This document shows positions 1 to 7,493 of a stretch of 19,024 nt of DNA, in pieces (position 1 is the first letter of the stretch; each line of letters begins with the position of its first letter). The position numbers and the translations under genes were made by a program. This DNA is from Planctomycetaceae bacterium. Lineage in GTDB: Bacteria; Planctomycetota; Planctomycetia; Pirellulales; Lacipirellulaceae. The DNA is taken from NCBI GenBank assembly GCA_002713555.1, contig PATG01000109.1, positions 1 to 19,024 on the forward strand. Reading direction: 5' to 3'. The notes below the pieces were generated by a model. That model worked only from the letters and a program-made list of their open reading frames with translations. It was not told where the DNA came from and did no database searches.

Positions 1-122
1 AGTTGACTGAAGTACCTCTTGAGCAGATGTGAATTCTATGCAACTTGTCTCAGATACGACTGATCGTACTGAATTGAAGTACTTTTCCCAGCACGGGTCC
101 GATATGGCACTATGCCCCGATG

Positions 123-166
123 TGGCAGCTAGCCAGTGACGAGACTCTTAGCGAGTCTCGGCTGCC
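123..166. repeat. Inverted repeat / hairpin
   Basis: CGAGACTC at 140-147 and GAGTCTCG at 153-160 form a perfect 8-bp stem around a 5-base loop (TTAGC). GGCAGC (123-128) can pair with GCTGCC (161-166) as an outer stem, leaving a one-sided bulge. No T-run follows, so it is not a standard intrinsic terminator. It may be an RNA structure at the end of an upstream gene outside the window; this is inference. Confidence 0.45.
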
Positions 167-254
167 CCTGGCATTGCCACGCCGGGCTTTCAAGAGCTGC
201 ACACCCATTGCCATCGAACGAGGTCAGGGCGGTAAAAACCGGATAAGTTAAAAG

Positions 255-299
255 TTTTGGTGGTTTCTGTTTTGGTGGTTTCTGTTTTGGTAGCGTCTG
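255..299. repeat. Three-copy 15-bp tandem repeat
   Basis: TTTTGGTGGTTTCTG occurs twice back to back (255-269 and 270-284), followed by a degenerate third copy TTTTGGTAGCGTCTG (285-299). The period is exactly 15 bases and there is no spacer. It is non-coding. Origin by slippage is likely; a binding-site array is possible but unsupported. Confidence 0.85.
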
Positions 300-779
300 T
301 ATTGACTGTAGCTAGGCATTACATACCGCTTCGCTAAACGCAATTGGCTTTTTAGCAAATCTTTTCCACCACCCTACTATGCTACAAACTCTCAGAAGTT
401 TGTCAATTTTTTTGTTGTAAAATTGGCTAAATTCCCCAGGGGGTGGAAGGCGACATGCAGTGCTCCAGAGTAGCTGGGCATTTCGAATTAAGCTTATTCC
501 ATGGAAATCAAGCCAATCCTAAGGCACGGATTGGAGCGCGAAAATCGCTTTTTAGATCAAGCAGCTAGCCGCGGTTTTTAATTGATAAAATGTTGCCCTA
601 TTACTTCGTGTTATGGTAAGCTGGACCTACCCAATATTTTACTGCCCCCTTTTACTGGCCCCTTGGATTTCCAGGCGATAAATTCAGATTTTCCCGCTTG
701 CAGTAGAAGATAGGACAACCCAGGCAGAATTATGGTAGCTTCCTACCTCATCAGAGAAGAGAAGAAGGATACAACACTC

Positions 780-1844
780 ATGAGACGGCGACTTTCTGGT
801 TTTACGCTGGTTGAGCTTCTGGTGGTGATCGCCATCATCGGTGTCTTGGTGGCCCTCCTCCTACCCGCCGTGCAGGCCGCACGCGAGGCAGCGCGCCGTA
901 CACAGTGCCAAAGTAATATTCGCCAGTGGGGCTTAGCCCTGCAAACGTACCACGACCAGCATAACCGATTCCCGGCTGGCGGAGAAAATGGTTGGACCGA
1001 CGAGGAATTCATCGCTCAGGTTCCCTCCTTTGCTTACCCTAACAATTTTGGGGCGCTCAATCAGGGGACATGGGTCCTAAGGGTACTACCCAATATTGAA
1101 TTGCAAACGATCCATGCAGAATATGAAGCTTTTGCAGATGGCTTGACGTTTCCCCAGTCTGGCAATCCTGTCACCAATTATGCTGGGTTCAAAGGTAGTG
1201 ACTTTCCCCGTTTGCCGGTGGGTCGCTGTCCAAGCGATGATTTTGAGCCAGATCAGCCTCACTTTAACTATAGCGGCGTGATGGGTTCCCATTGCGCGAG
1301 CCCCTTAGGGTGCTCGTTTGCTCCACATGGCTCCAGTGGGACTCCCAATTGTTTTCGCCCCGATTTAGGCATCCATGAAACTGCCTGGTGGGCGCCGGGT
1401 GCTCCTGATGTCGAATACCCCTTGTATGGGATGTTTGCTCGTGTGGGATTTGTGGAAGTCAATATGAAGCATGTGACGGACGGAACCAGCAACACACTAT
1501 TGGTGGCCGAGAAATTGCCCGGTCTAGAAGGGCATTCCCGTAGTGTTGCACCTGTAGTGGGGTGGTGGGCAGGCCTAAATGGTAGCGTCAGCCATATCAC
1601 GACGATCATTCCTATCAATTTTCCCGGTGAGGACTTGGATGGCGGTAGTTGCGCGTCGTCCCCAGAAACACACCCTTGGAATTTCAACATATCTCAAGGT
1701 GTTCGATCGAATCATCCTGGTGGCGCGCATGCTGTGATGGTGGACGCGTCGGTGCATTTCTTTTCTGATAGTATTGATCAGGATACCCTTCTCTTGCTAG
1801 GCAATAAGGCAGACGGCTATGCTATCCAGGGAGATGTATTTTAA
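780..1844 (+). CDS. DUF1559 pseudopilin-like protein
   Basis: The protein begins MRRRLSGFTLVELLVVIAII, a type IV pilin/type II secretion pseudopilin leader: a short basic head, the prepilin-peptidase motif G-FTLVE and a hydrophobic helix, then the AREAARR segment typical of the planctomycete DUF1559 family. I prefer the ATG at 780 (354 residues) over the in-frame ATG at 732, because it puts the basic head directly before GFTLVE and has AAGGA about 10 bases upstream; the longer start adds 16 unneeded residues. The C-terminal family motif H-X9-DG is present as H-X9-DA (H312, D322, A323). DUF1559 proteins are greatly expanded in planctomycetes and their role is not settled; cell-envelope or pilus-like assembly is presumed. 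It leads a co-directional run with the lipoprotein 23 bases downstream. Confidence 0.93.
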   Translation: MRRRLSGFTLVELLVVIAIIGVLVALLLPAVQAAREAARRTQCQSNIRQWGLALQTYHDQHNRFPAGGENGWTDEEFIAQVPSFAYPNNFGALNQGTWVLRVLPNIELQTIHAEYEAFADGLTFPQSGNPVTNYAGFKGSDFPRLPVGRCPSDDFEPDQPHFNYSGVMGSHCASPLGCSFAPHGSSGTPNCFRPDLGIHETAWWAPGAPDVEYPLYGMFARVGFVEVNMKHVTDGTSNTLLVAEKLPGLEGHSRSVAPVVGWWAGLNGSVSHITTIIPINFPGEDLDGGSCASSPETHPWNFNISQGVRSNHPGGAHAVMVDASVHFFSDSIDQDTLLLLGNKADGYAIQGDVF

Positions 1845-1867
1845 TCCTTCCTGGAGCTAATTATCGC

Positions 1868-2425
1868 ATGAATATTCCATCGGTTTCTTGTCAGAAAACT
1901 TGCCATCACCAATCCAGCAACCAGGGACGTGTCTGGCAAGCCACGTTCACATTGCTTTTAGTCTTCTTGCAGGCGGGTTGCAGTGATGGATTGATACAAG
2001 TGAAGGGACGTTTGCTACTCGATGGCAAACCACTTTCCAATGCCACGGTAACCTTTTACAAGACGGATCAGACGGGAGGACGGCCAGCCAGTGGCCTGAC
2101 CCAAGCCGATGGCAGCTTCGAATTGACTTCGTTAGAGGTAAATGATGGACTGGCTGCCGGAGAATATACGGTAACCGTCTTGAAGCTGGCGACACCCGAT
2201 CAGCTTGATGTGGAAATAGACGAAACGATGGATGCTCAGAAGCTGGCTTATATGGCCAGCTCGCCGGCCAGCCCGTATCTCAAGAATGTGAAGAATGTGG
2301 TCCCTCCCGATTACGGTAATCTCAAGAAAAGTCCCTTTAAGTGTACTATTCCTCCGAAAGGTGAGGTGGTATTCGAATTGGACAGCTCTTATGGACGTAA
2401 AAGTGGTAAACGCAGCAAGAGCTAG
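1868..2425 (+). CDS. Transthyretin-like/carboxypeptidase-regulatory-domain lipoprotein
   Basis: This 185-residue protein has a hydrophobic stretch (about residues 26-36) ending in a lipobox-like LQAGC (Cys38), so it is probably anchored to the membrane by lipid. After it comes one beta-sandwich domain with the usual planctomycete pattern: V-K-G-R-L-L-L-D-G-K-P-L near residue 45, T-x-A-D-G-S-F around 80, and A-A-G-E-Y-T-V-T-V near 103. This matches the small transthyretin-like lipoproteins that commonly follow DUF1559 genes. GGAG lies about 11 bases before the ATG. It has no enzymatic motif, and a structural or envelope role is inferred. The N-terminal 25 residues before the hydrophobic segment are longer than in a standard lipoprotein signal. 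Confidence 0.85.
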   Translation: MNIPSVSCQKTCHHQSSNQGRVWQATFTLLLVFLQAGCSDGLIQVKGRLLLDGKPLSNATVTFYKTDQTGGRPASGLTQADGSFELTSLEVNDGLAAGEYTVTVLKLATPDQLDVEIDETMDAQKLAYMASSPASPYLKNVKNVVPPDYGNLKKSPFKCTIPPKGEVVFELDSSYGRKSGKRSKS

Positions 2426-2471
2426 CAAGCTGCTGGGTGTCGATGTTCTGGTTAGTGGGAGGCCCCCTTCT

Positions 2472-3500
2472 ATGAATTTTTTTCGCTGCTTCGCTCTCGC
2501 CTTGGCGTGGAGTTTCTGTTCGCTTTCATGTCAGGCAGCCATTGTAGTAGCAGCCGCCGATTCGTTACCCGAAGAGAAGGCCAAGGCCGATTTGGTTTGC
2601 GATGGTGTCGACGATCAGGTCGAGTTGGCTGCTTCGCTCGCCAAGGCCCGGCAAGGGGACACGCTGATTGATATCAATCCGAAGACTCAAAAAAAGGTCC
2701 GCTGCGCTTTAAATCATGCGGTGGAGTGGTTGCCAGGCAACTACCATTTGTCGGCGACGCTCGAAGTGCCCGACGCGGCCAATTGTGTTATTCGTGCGGA
2801 AGGAACAACGCTCCACTACGGTCCTGCCGAAGGGGATTGTGTTGTGATTCGAGGCATGAATCGGTGTCGCTATAACTTCGGCACGATGGAAACGCAGTCG
2901 AACGGAGCTGCGTTGCGAATTCAACCGCAAGAATCGATGCCCTCGCTGATGAGTTTCGTCAATTTCACGGGTTTGATTGGGCAAGAGCAACGGGGTACTG
3001 GGTTGATGCTCGACCCAAAACACGAAAACGTATGCGTCAATCGTATTACGGGCACCGATATCCTGGGTTTCGATAAAGGGGCCTATGTGGGTAGCGTTGG
3101 CGCGCGCGAAGGCACTGCTTCTACCCATGGCAAGTGCGACACGAATTGGTTCTGGCTGAGCTATATCCGCCTGTGCAATACGTGCATCGAAGAAGGCGCT
3201 CAGGGAGTCGACGACAGTGTCTGGCATGTCAATGTCGATGCCAGCGTGCCTGGTGCCGTGGCGATTCGTACGGCTGCCGCTTATGGGAAATGGTATGTCA
3301 TTATGGGCACGTATTCGTTCGAAAAGAAAAATAAGGCCTTGATCTTAGAGCCCGGTGCGCGAAACTCGGTGTTTGAAGTGCATCCGCCCATTCAAGACTT
3401 TGCCTGGGAAGATCGCAGCGGTTCAGAGACCAACGTAATTTTGTCTTCCGAGAGTCCGCCGTATCGACCGTTTGCAGAGCTGCAAACGGTTAACCCCTGA
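2472..3500 (+). CDS. Secreted right-handed beta-helix (pectate-lyase-like) protein 1
   Basis: I start the gene at the ATG at 2472 (342 residues). It is preceded by GGGAGG about 10 bases upstream and gives a signal peptide (FFRCFALALAWSFCSLSCQA). The frame stays open to 2295, but that part overlaps the lipoprotein gene. Residues 40-59 (ADLVCDGVDDQVELAASLAKA) are the DGVDD cap seen at the start of pectin-lyase-fold proteins, followed by short beta-strand repeats (GNYHLSATLEV, ALRIQPQ, TGLMLDP, ALILEPGARNSVF). It resembles the proteins at 11571-14234 and 16999-18717: SVWHVNVD matches NVWEVNLN and ALRIQP matches ALAIQP of the latter. Several cysteines are present, consistent with export. The catalytic residues cannot be identified, so lyase, hydrolase or binding roles all remain possible. 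The SDR gene follows after 29 bases. Confidence 0.8.
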   Translation: MNFFRCFALALAWSFCSLSCQAAIVVAAADSLPEEKAKADLVCDGVDDQVELAASLAKARQGDTLIDINPKTQKKVRCALNHAVEWLPGNYHLSATLEVPDAANCVIRAEGTTLHYGPAEGDCVVIRGMNRCRYNFGTMETQSNGAALRIQPQESMPSLMSFVNFTGLIGQEQRGTGLMLDPKHENVCVNRITGTDILGFDKGAYVGSVGAREGTASTHGKCDTNWFWLSYIRLCNTCIEEGAQGVDDSVWHVNVDASVPGAVAIRTAAAYGKWYVIMGTYSFEKKNKALILEPGARNSVFEVHPPIQDFAWEDRSGSETNVILSSESPPYRPFAELQTVNP

Positions 3501-3529
3501 CATAGTAAATACCTGAGCGAGGAACTCGA

Positions 3530-4336
3530 ATGCTCAAAACTGGCTTAGATGGCAAAAAGGCTTTGATCACAGGCGGAGGTGTCGGCATTGGCTTGGCAAT
3601 CGCTAAAGCACTCGCTAACGAAGGGGTCGATATAGCCATCGCGAACCGCGGCGAGTATCCCGAGGCAGTTGAGGAGATTGCTTCATGTGGTGTTCAATCC
3701 TTTGGCATTAAGGCCGACGTCAGTCAGGAGGCCGATGTCGTCAGAATGGTGCAAGAAGCGCAGCAGAAACTAGGGGGCTTAGACATCTATGTCAACAACG
3801 TGGCTGCTCATTGGGATGAACCCGCGCTCAAGGTAACAGGCGAAGGCTGGAACAATACGGTGGCCACCAATTTATCGGCTTGCCTATTCGGTTGCCGGGA
3901 GGCCGGCCGACATTTTGTAGGGCAGGGCGGGGGGAATGTCCTGATTATTGGCTCGACCGCAACTTACACCCTTTATCCTGGAGAGATTTCCTACCGCGTC
4001 ACAAAAACGGCACTCATTCCTTATATGGAGGGTCTCGCTGCTGAGATGGCACCTCATGGCGTAAGGGTGAATATGATCACGCCTGGGCTGTTCATGACGC
4101 GGATGACCAAGGGGCTCAACTTTGAGGAAGAATCCCTGAAGAAGAAAGTCTTGGGCGAGATCCCCCTCCGCCGACCGGGCGATGCCAATACCGAATTGGC
4201 TCCGGCAGCAGTCCTGTTGATTTCTGACAAACTGAGCGCTTACACGACTGGGGCCAATCTACTGATCGACGGCGGTGTCCAGCTCCGAGTCCTACCCTGG
4301 CGAGACGAAGAAGAGTTGCGCTCTATGAATGAGTAG
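3530..4336 (+). CDS. Short-chain dehydrogenase/reductase (classical SDR)
   Basis: This 268-residue protein has the full classical SDR signature: the dinucleotide-binding motif T-G-G-G-V-G-I-G (residues 14-21), D63 for the adenine ring, NNVA in the usual NNAG position (89-92), N114, and the catalytic S142, Y155-x3-K159. R40 after the second beta strand hints at NADP(H) rather than NAD(H), which is only suggestive. A reversible oxidation of an alcohol, sugar or sugar acid in the cytoplasm is expected; the substrate cannot be read from the sequence. GAGGAA is suitably placed before the ATG. It is the last gene of the rightward run, which suggests that it processes a product linked to the secreted beta-helix protein upstream. 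Confidence 0.94.
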   Translation: MLKTGLDGKKALITGGGVGIGLAIAKALANEGVDIAIANRGEYPEAVEEIASCGVQSFGIKADVSQEADVVRMVQEAQQKLGGLDIYVNNVAAHWDEPALKVTGEGWNNTVATNLSACLFGCREAGRHFVGQGGGNVLIIGSTATYTLYPGEISYRVTKTALIPYMEGLAAEMAPHGVRVNMITPGLFMTRMTKGLNFEEESLKKKVLGEIPLRRPGDANTELAPAAVLLISDKLSAYTTGANLLIDGGVQLRVLPWRDEEELRSMNE

Positions 4337-4427
4337 CCGCGTTGGGTGAGCCATAGCGAAGCGGTAACCACCATTGAGGTGCATCTTTCGAAATGATGGC
4401 GGTAGTGATTCTTGGGGGTTAATGAAC

Positions 4428-4491
4428 AGGAGTGAACAGAGAAAACGGAGCTCTGTTCTTTCTACTTACTCGGTTTTCTCTGTTTTCTCCT
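4428..4491. terminator. Long imperfect inverted repeat between convergent genes
   Basis: The arm at 4428-4448 (AGGAGTGAACAGAGAAAACG plus one base) pairs with 4471-4491 over 21 positions with about three mismatches, around a 22-base spacer. It sits in the 194-bp gap between the convergent SDR and ABC ATPase genes. No other gene-like signal is seen in the gap. A bidirectional terminator or a dispersed intergenic repeat element are both plausible. The stem is A/G-rich on one arm, so it is not a classic GC stem followed by a T-tract. Confidence 0.5.
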
Positions 4492-4530
4492 GCTCAAATG
4501 GTCCACCACAAGACTTAAATTAGAGGTGGA

Positions 4531-5358
4531 CTAATTGAATTCGTTCTGTTCGCTCGTGCCCCAGATGGGCCAGCGTCTGCCTCCATGCTGCTCAATCTTG
4601 AGGATGGTAGTCTTGTAAACGGTTTCAAGATTCTGTTGCAAGACTACCTGTTCGATCTTACCGGCAGACTGAAGTTTGCCATCAACCATGATCAGGGCGT
4701 GGTCAAATCCAGGCATCACTTCCTCGATGTGATGCGTGGCAAACAATACAGTGGGGAATTTCGGATCCTGCAATTGTTTTTCCAGCCAGGCAAGAAAACG
4801 CTCCCGCACACCTGGATCCATGCCTGCGCATGGTTCGTCGAGTACTAGCAATGTTGGCTCTGCCATACGCGTGCGAGCAATGAGCACCTGCTGGCGCTCA
4901 CCCTGAGACAACACTCCAAACGGTTTATTGGCCAAGGACTCGCAAGCGATTCGTTGAAGCTCGTAGGCTGCTCGCTGGAAGTCCTCCTGGGTAGGCGTTG
5001 TTGCTTGAATATACCTCAAACCAAATTGGCCAAATTTCCCTGATACAACCGTCTCAAGAGCTGATTCACCTGCTGGTATGAGATTCAAAATATCGGCTGA
5101 AATCCAACCGATTTCACGGCGCATCTCGCCAAGATTCTGAAGTTCTTCTCCTAGCCGCAAAACACGACCACTCGTTTGCCAGAGATAACCTGTTGCGACT
5201 TTGAGAAGGGTCGACTTTCCCGATCCATTGGGTCCTAAAATGGCCCAATGCTGTCCTGCCTCCACGGTCCAGGAAACATTGCTAAGGATATTCGTATCTT
5301 GTTGCTTGTAACCAACCGAATTCAATTCAAAAAGTGGAATATTTGCGTCGATGCTCAT
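4531..5358 (-). CDS. Stand-alone ABC transporter ATP-binding protein (YlmA/ModF-like)
   Basis: This is one 275-residue ATPase domain with Walker A GPNGSGKST (42-50), signature LSQGE (150-154), Walker B LVLDE (171-175) and H-loop H209. The tail AILGPNGSGKSTLLKV and the pattern L-x-V-L-D-E-P-x-x-G-M-D-P resemble the small YlmA/ModF-type ATPases, which are often found without a partner. No permease or binding protein lies next to it, so its transport partner, if any, is elsewhere. It lies 64 bases downstream of the BKACE gene on the same strand and may be co-transcribed with it. A role in import cannot be assigned. Confidence 0.88.
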   Translation of the reverse strand: MSIDANIPLFELNSVGYKQQDTNILSNVSWTVEAGQHWAILGPNGSGKSTLLKVATGYLWQTSGRVLRLGEELQNLGEMRREIGWISADILNLIPAGESALETVVSGKFGQFGLRYIQATTPTQEDFQRAAYELQRIACESLANKPFGVLSQGERQQVLIARTRMAEPTLLVLDEPCAGMDPGVRERFLAWLEKQLQDPKFPTVLFATHHIEEVMPGFDHALIMVDGKLQSAGKIEQVVLQQNLETVYKTTILKIEQHGGRRWPIWGTSEQNEFN

Positions 5359-5422
5359 GATTCGGCTAAGCGCTTACCCTCAACTGTTACCAAACACGTC
5401 CTAGGCTGAACCGTCAGGCTTA

Positions 5423-6301
5423 TCAACCATCAGGCCAAATGATCTTGCGTGCCTCAGCCGGAGTCGCAACCTCGCGGCCCAGTTCGCGAGAGATCCTCAC
5501 GATTTTTTCCACAAGTTGCGCGTTTGTCTCGGCGTACTCGCCAGGACTCAAATAAGGGTTATCTTCCATGCCAACACGAACATGCCCACCTAGCAAGATT
5601 GCCATCGTCAAGATGCGCCATTGCTCTTCTGGATCCATACACGAGGTGTTGTACTGAAAGTCTTCAGGGAGATGATCGTGCATGTATTGCATTGCTTTGA
5701 CTGTCGGTGGCGTGTAACAGCCCCCTCTCCAGCCAAGGAAGAAGGTAATCCATACCGGGGTCTTGATTAAACCTTGCTTAGCAAAACGCTGCGCATTCCA
5801 GACGCCACCGTAGTGAAAACACTCACATTCCAGGGTGAAATCCAACTCTTGGCTCAGGTGGCAATACTTTTCAAGTTCGACTCGGTCATGGAGTCCGTAA
5901 AGTTCAACCGGATCGCATCCCGGCTCATAGTCAAAGCATTCATCATGGGGATTGAAACAGGTAGAAATCATGTCGGGCTTGAGGGCCTTTACCAACTCCA
6001 CACGCTGCGGAAATCGACCGTTCGCAATGCCATATTGAATAATGCAGTCGCCTTCATCCGTGATGTCATTGGAGAGCTTTACCCAACCTGGAATATCGAG
6101 GTCCGACAGCTTCGTGCCATCAGCCTGAATCTCTTCGTCAATAGTATAGGGTCCGTGCAAGTGACAAATACTTGCTCCGGCATTCACAGACCGGACGTAC
6201 TCGCGCGCTACTTCGTCATAGCCCTTCGGTGTAGGATTGTGCGGATTCGATGGGTAAGCCATTGTCGAATCGCAAGTGACGGTAATGATCAACTTTTCCA
6301 C
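5423..6301 (-). CDS. BKACE family (DUF849) beta-keto acid cleavage enzyme
   Basis: The 292-residue protein matches the beta-keto acid cleavage enzymes, TIM-barrel zinc enzymes that combine a beta-keto acid with acetyl-CoA to give acetoacetate and a CoA ester (Kce acts on 3-keto-5-aminohexanoate). The zinc ligands are visible: H47 and H49 in CHLHG, and E246 in GGHVRVGMEDN, where R242, E246 and D247 keep the spacing known from Kce. The loop after HLH reads GPYTIDEEI instead of the usual V-R-D-P, and the protein has an extra tract at C115-C129, so the substrate probably differs from known members. The start is GTG at 6301, supported by AAGGGAG 7 bases upstream and by the family-like N-terminus EKLIITVTC; the ATG 13 codons later would remove the first beta strand. 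It is divergent from the GntR gene. Confidence 0.88.
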   Translation of the reverse strand: MEKLIITVTCDSTMAYPSNPHNPTPKGYDEVAREYVRSVNAGASICHLHGPYTIDEEIQADGTKLSDLDIPGWVKLSNDITDEGDCIIQYGIANGRFPQRVELVKALKPDMISTCFNPHDECFDYEPGCDPVELYGLHDRVELEKYCHLSQELDFTLECECFHYGGVWNAQRFAKQGLIKTPVWITFFLGWRGGCYTPPTVKAMQYMHDHLPEDFQYNTSCMDPEEQWRILTMAILLGGHVRVGMEDNPYLSPGEYAETNAQLVEKIVRISRELGREVATPAEARKIIWPDG

Positions 6302-6588
6302 TTTTCAACTCCCTTCTAAAAAACGCGAATTTGCAGAGACTGCGCAAGTACAAGAGACTCTTGGTAAAACTAGTGCATACGCTTAGGTTTGAGCAGGGTG
6401 CGTACATTCTAGCTAAAAAACAATGCTTCGCAAGGTTTTTAGGTAACAAAAAACCGTACACTCACGCGAAAAAGTATCTGCAGAATCGTTCATCCAGACA
6501 CAACTATCTAAATCACCTAGAATGTGAAAAAATGGTGTCTTACGGTTTCTTTAAATCGCTTCCTTGCGTAGCCCAGCATTAAGTAAGT
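6302..6588. promoter_or_regulatory. Divergent promoter region of BKACE and GntR genes
   Basis: This 287-bp gap between the two start codons should hold both promoters. It contains a 7-bp stem GGTTTTT/AAAAACC (6434-6440 and 6449-6455), the candidate operator at 6453-6471, and a related sequence on the reverse strand at 6387-6408 (GTAC, then ACCCT, then CTCAAA). A weaker GTGCATACG element lies at 6373-6381. An 83-codon open frame crossing this region has no family resemblance and I do not call it a gene. Confidence 0.55.
6453..6471 (+). promoter_or_regulatory. Candidate GntR operator, copy 1
   Basis: The sequence ACCGTACACTCACGCGAAA matches the site at 11147-11165 at 15 of 19 positions on the same strand. 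The shared core is CGTACAC, then C-x-C-x-CGAAA. It lies in the promoter region of the GntR gene, as expected if the regulator controls itself and BKACE. The match was found by eye. Confidence 0.4.
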
Positions 6589-7488
6589 ATGTCCACTCCA
6601 TTACCCAGGCAAACTTTAGCTGACCAAGTTTATCAGTATCTCCATGCCCAACTTGCCAATCGGAAAATAGACGTTGGTGATCGGCTGAATGCCCGCCAAA
6701 TTGCAACTGAGCTGAAAGTCAGCCGTACCACAGCCAACAAAGCCATCGAGCGATTGATCGAGGAGGGTTTGGTCAAGGTCAACGATTTGCGTCATTCTGT
6801 TGTTGTCACGTTACCCACAAAGTTAAAAGTTCACGATTCGAATGAGTTCGAATTCTTGAATCAGACCGACAGCACCTACGAAATCCTGCTAGAGAAGATC
6901 TTAAACGGAGAACTTGGCCCCGGAAAAATCATCAAAGAACGGCCTCTGGCTATCGATATGGGCGTCAATCCGGCCACTCTCCGACGTGCAGCAGAATGGC
7001 TTAGTGGAGATGGGCTCCTTGAACGTCTGCCACGTCGAGGCTGGAGAGTTAACCTTCTTACTCCAAAAGACATTAGAGATACTTATCAAATTCGGATTCT
7101 CTTAGAACCCAAGGTAATCGTAAAAACAATCCAAAGAATTACAGAACATGATTTGGATTTTTTAGAAGAGGAAACAGACAGACTTATTGCAATGGGAGAA
7201 AAATCGTCTGTTTACGAACGCCGTGAGGCAGACCGTCAGTTTCACCAGAAAATTTGCGAAGCATCGGGAAATCGAGTTTTTATTGAAACGCTTGAACCTC
7301 TCATTCGCAAAGTGCTTCTTGTTACAACAGTCGGCTTCCGCTACGGCCGATCCTCTCGATCTTTTGAAGAACATAAAGTCATTCTAAAAGCCTTGCGTGA
7401 GCGAAATGAAAAAGAGGCCGTTAAAAGCATTAAGTCTCATTTGCAAAATGCCAAGAAATTCAATTCCGACATCTGGGAACACAAATAG
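6589..7488 (+). CDS. GntR-family regulator with two winged-helix domains and an FCD domain
   Basis: The protein has 299 residues, longer than the roughly 230-250 of ordinary FadR-type regulators. Residues 9-72 form a first GntR winged helix (L-N-A-R-Q-I-A-T-E-L-K-V-S-R-T-T-A-N-K-A). Residues 94-154 form a second one (GELGPGKIIKERPLAIDMGV, then a recognition helix V-N-P-A-T-L-R-R-A, and the wing RRGWRV). The rest is an all-helical FCD ligand-binding domain with the metal-site residues D215, H219 (DRQFH), H262 and H284, plus the SGN motif at 226-228. Such domains sense small carboxylates or sugars. The ATG at 6589 lacks a strong ribosome-binding site. It is divergent from BKACE and ends only 5 bases from the end of the transporter operon. 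Candidate operators occur at both, so both are likely targets. Confidence 0.92.
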   Translation: MSTPLPRQTLADQVYQYLHAQLANRKIDVGDRLNARQIATELKVSRTTANKAIERLIEEGLVKVNDLRHSVVVTLPTKLKVHDSNEFEFLNQTDSTYEILLEKILNGELGPGKIIKERPLAIDMGVNPATLRRAAEWLSGDGLLERLPRRGWRVNLLTPKDIRDTYQIRILLEPKVIVKTIQRITEHDLDFLEEETDRLIAMGEKSSVYERREADRQFHQKICEASGNRVFIETLEPLIRKVLLVTTVGFRYGRSSRSFEEHKVILKALRERNEKEAVKSIKSHLQNAKKFNSDIWEHK

Positions 7489-7493
7489 CAATA

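Larger units (their letters stand above)
1..779. other. Gene-free leader region upstream of the DUF1559 gene
   Basis: I see no convincing coding region here on either strand; forward frames close within a few codons of the left edge and the reverse frame that stays open at the edge has no start codon. The stretch holds a perfect-stem hairpin (140-160) and a three-copy 15-bp tandem repeat (255-299), listed separately. The last 300 bases are AT-rich and probably contain the promoter of the downstream four-gene run, but I could not pick a convincing -35/-10 pair. Confidence 0.6.

Noticed and set aside
140..160. Hairpin as an intrinsic terminator
   Set aside because: No T-run follows the stem on either side.
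255..299. CRISPR-like array
   Set aside because: Units are only 15 bases and have no spacers, and no cas genes are present.
2295..2471. Upstream extension of beta-helix gene 1
   Set aside because: It overlaps the lipoprotein gene in another frame; the ATG at 2472 has GGGAGG and starts a clear signal peptide.
5774..6319. 181-codon plus-strand open frame
   Set aside because: Antisense to the BKACE gene; no recognisable domain.
6331..6582. 83-codon plus-strand frame in the divergent promoter gap
   Set aside because: No ribosome-binding site, no family resemblance, and it covers the candidate operators.
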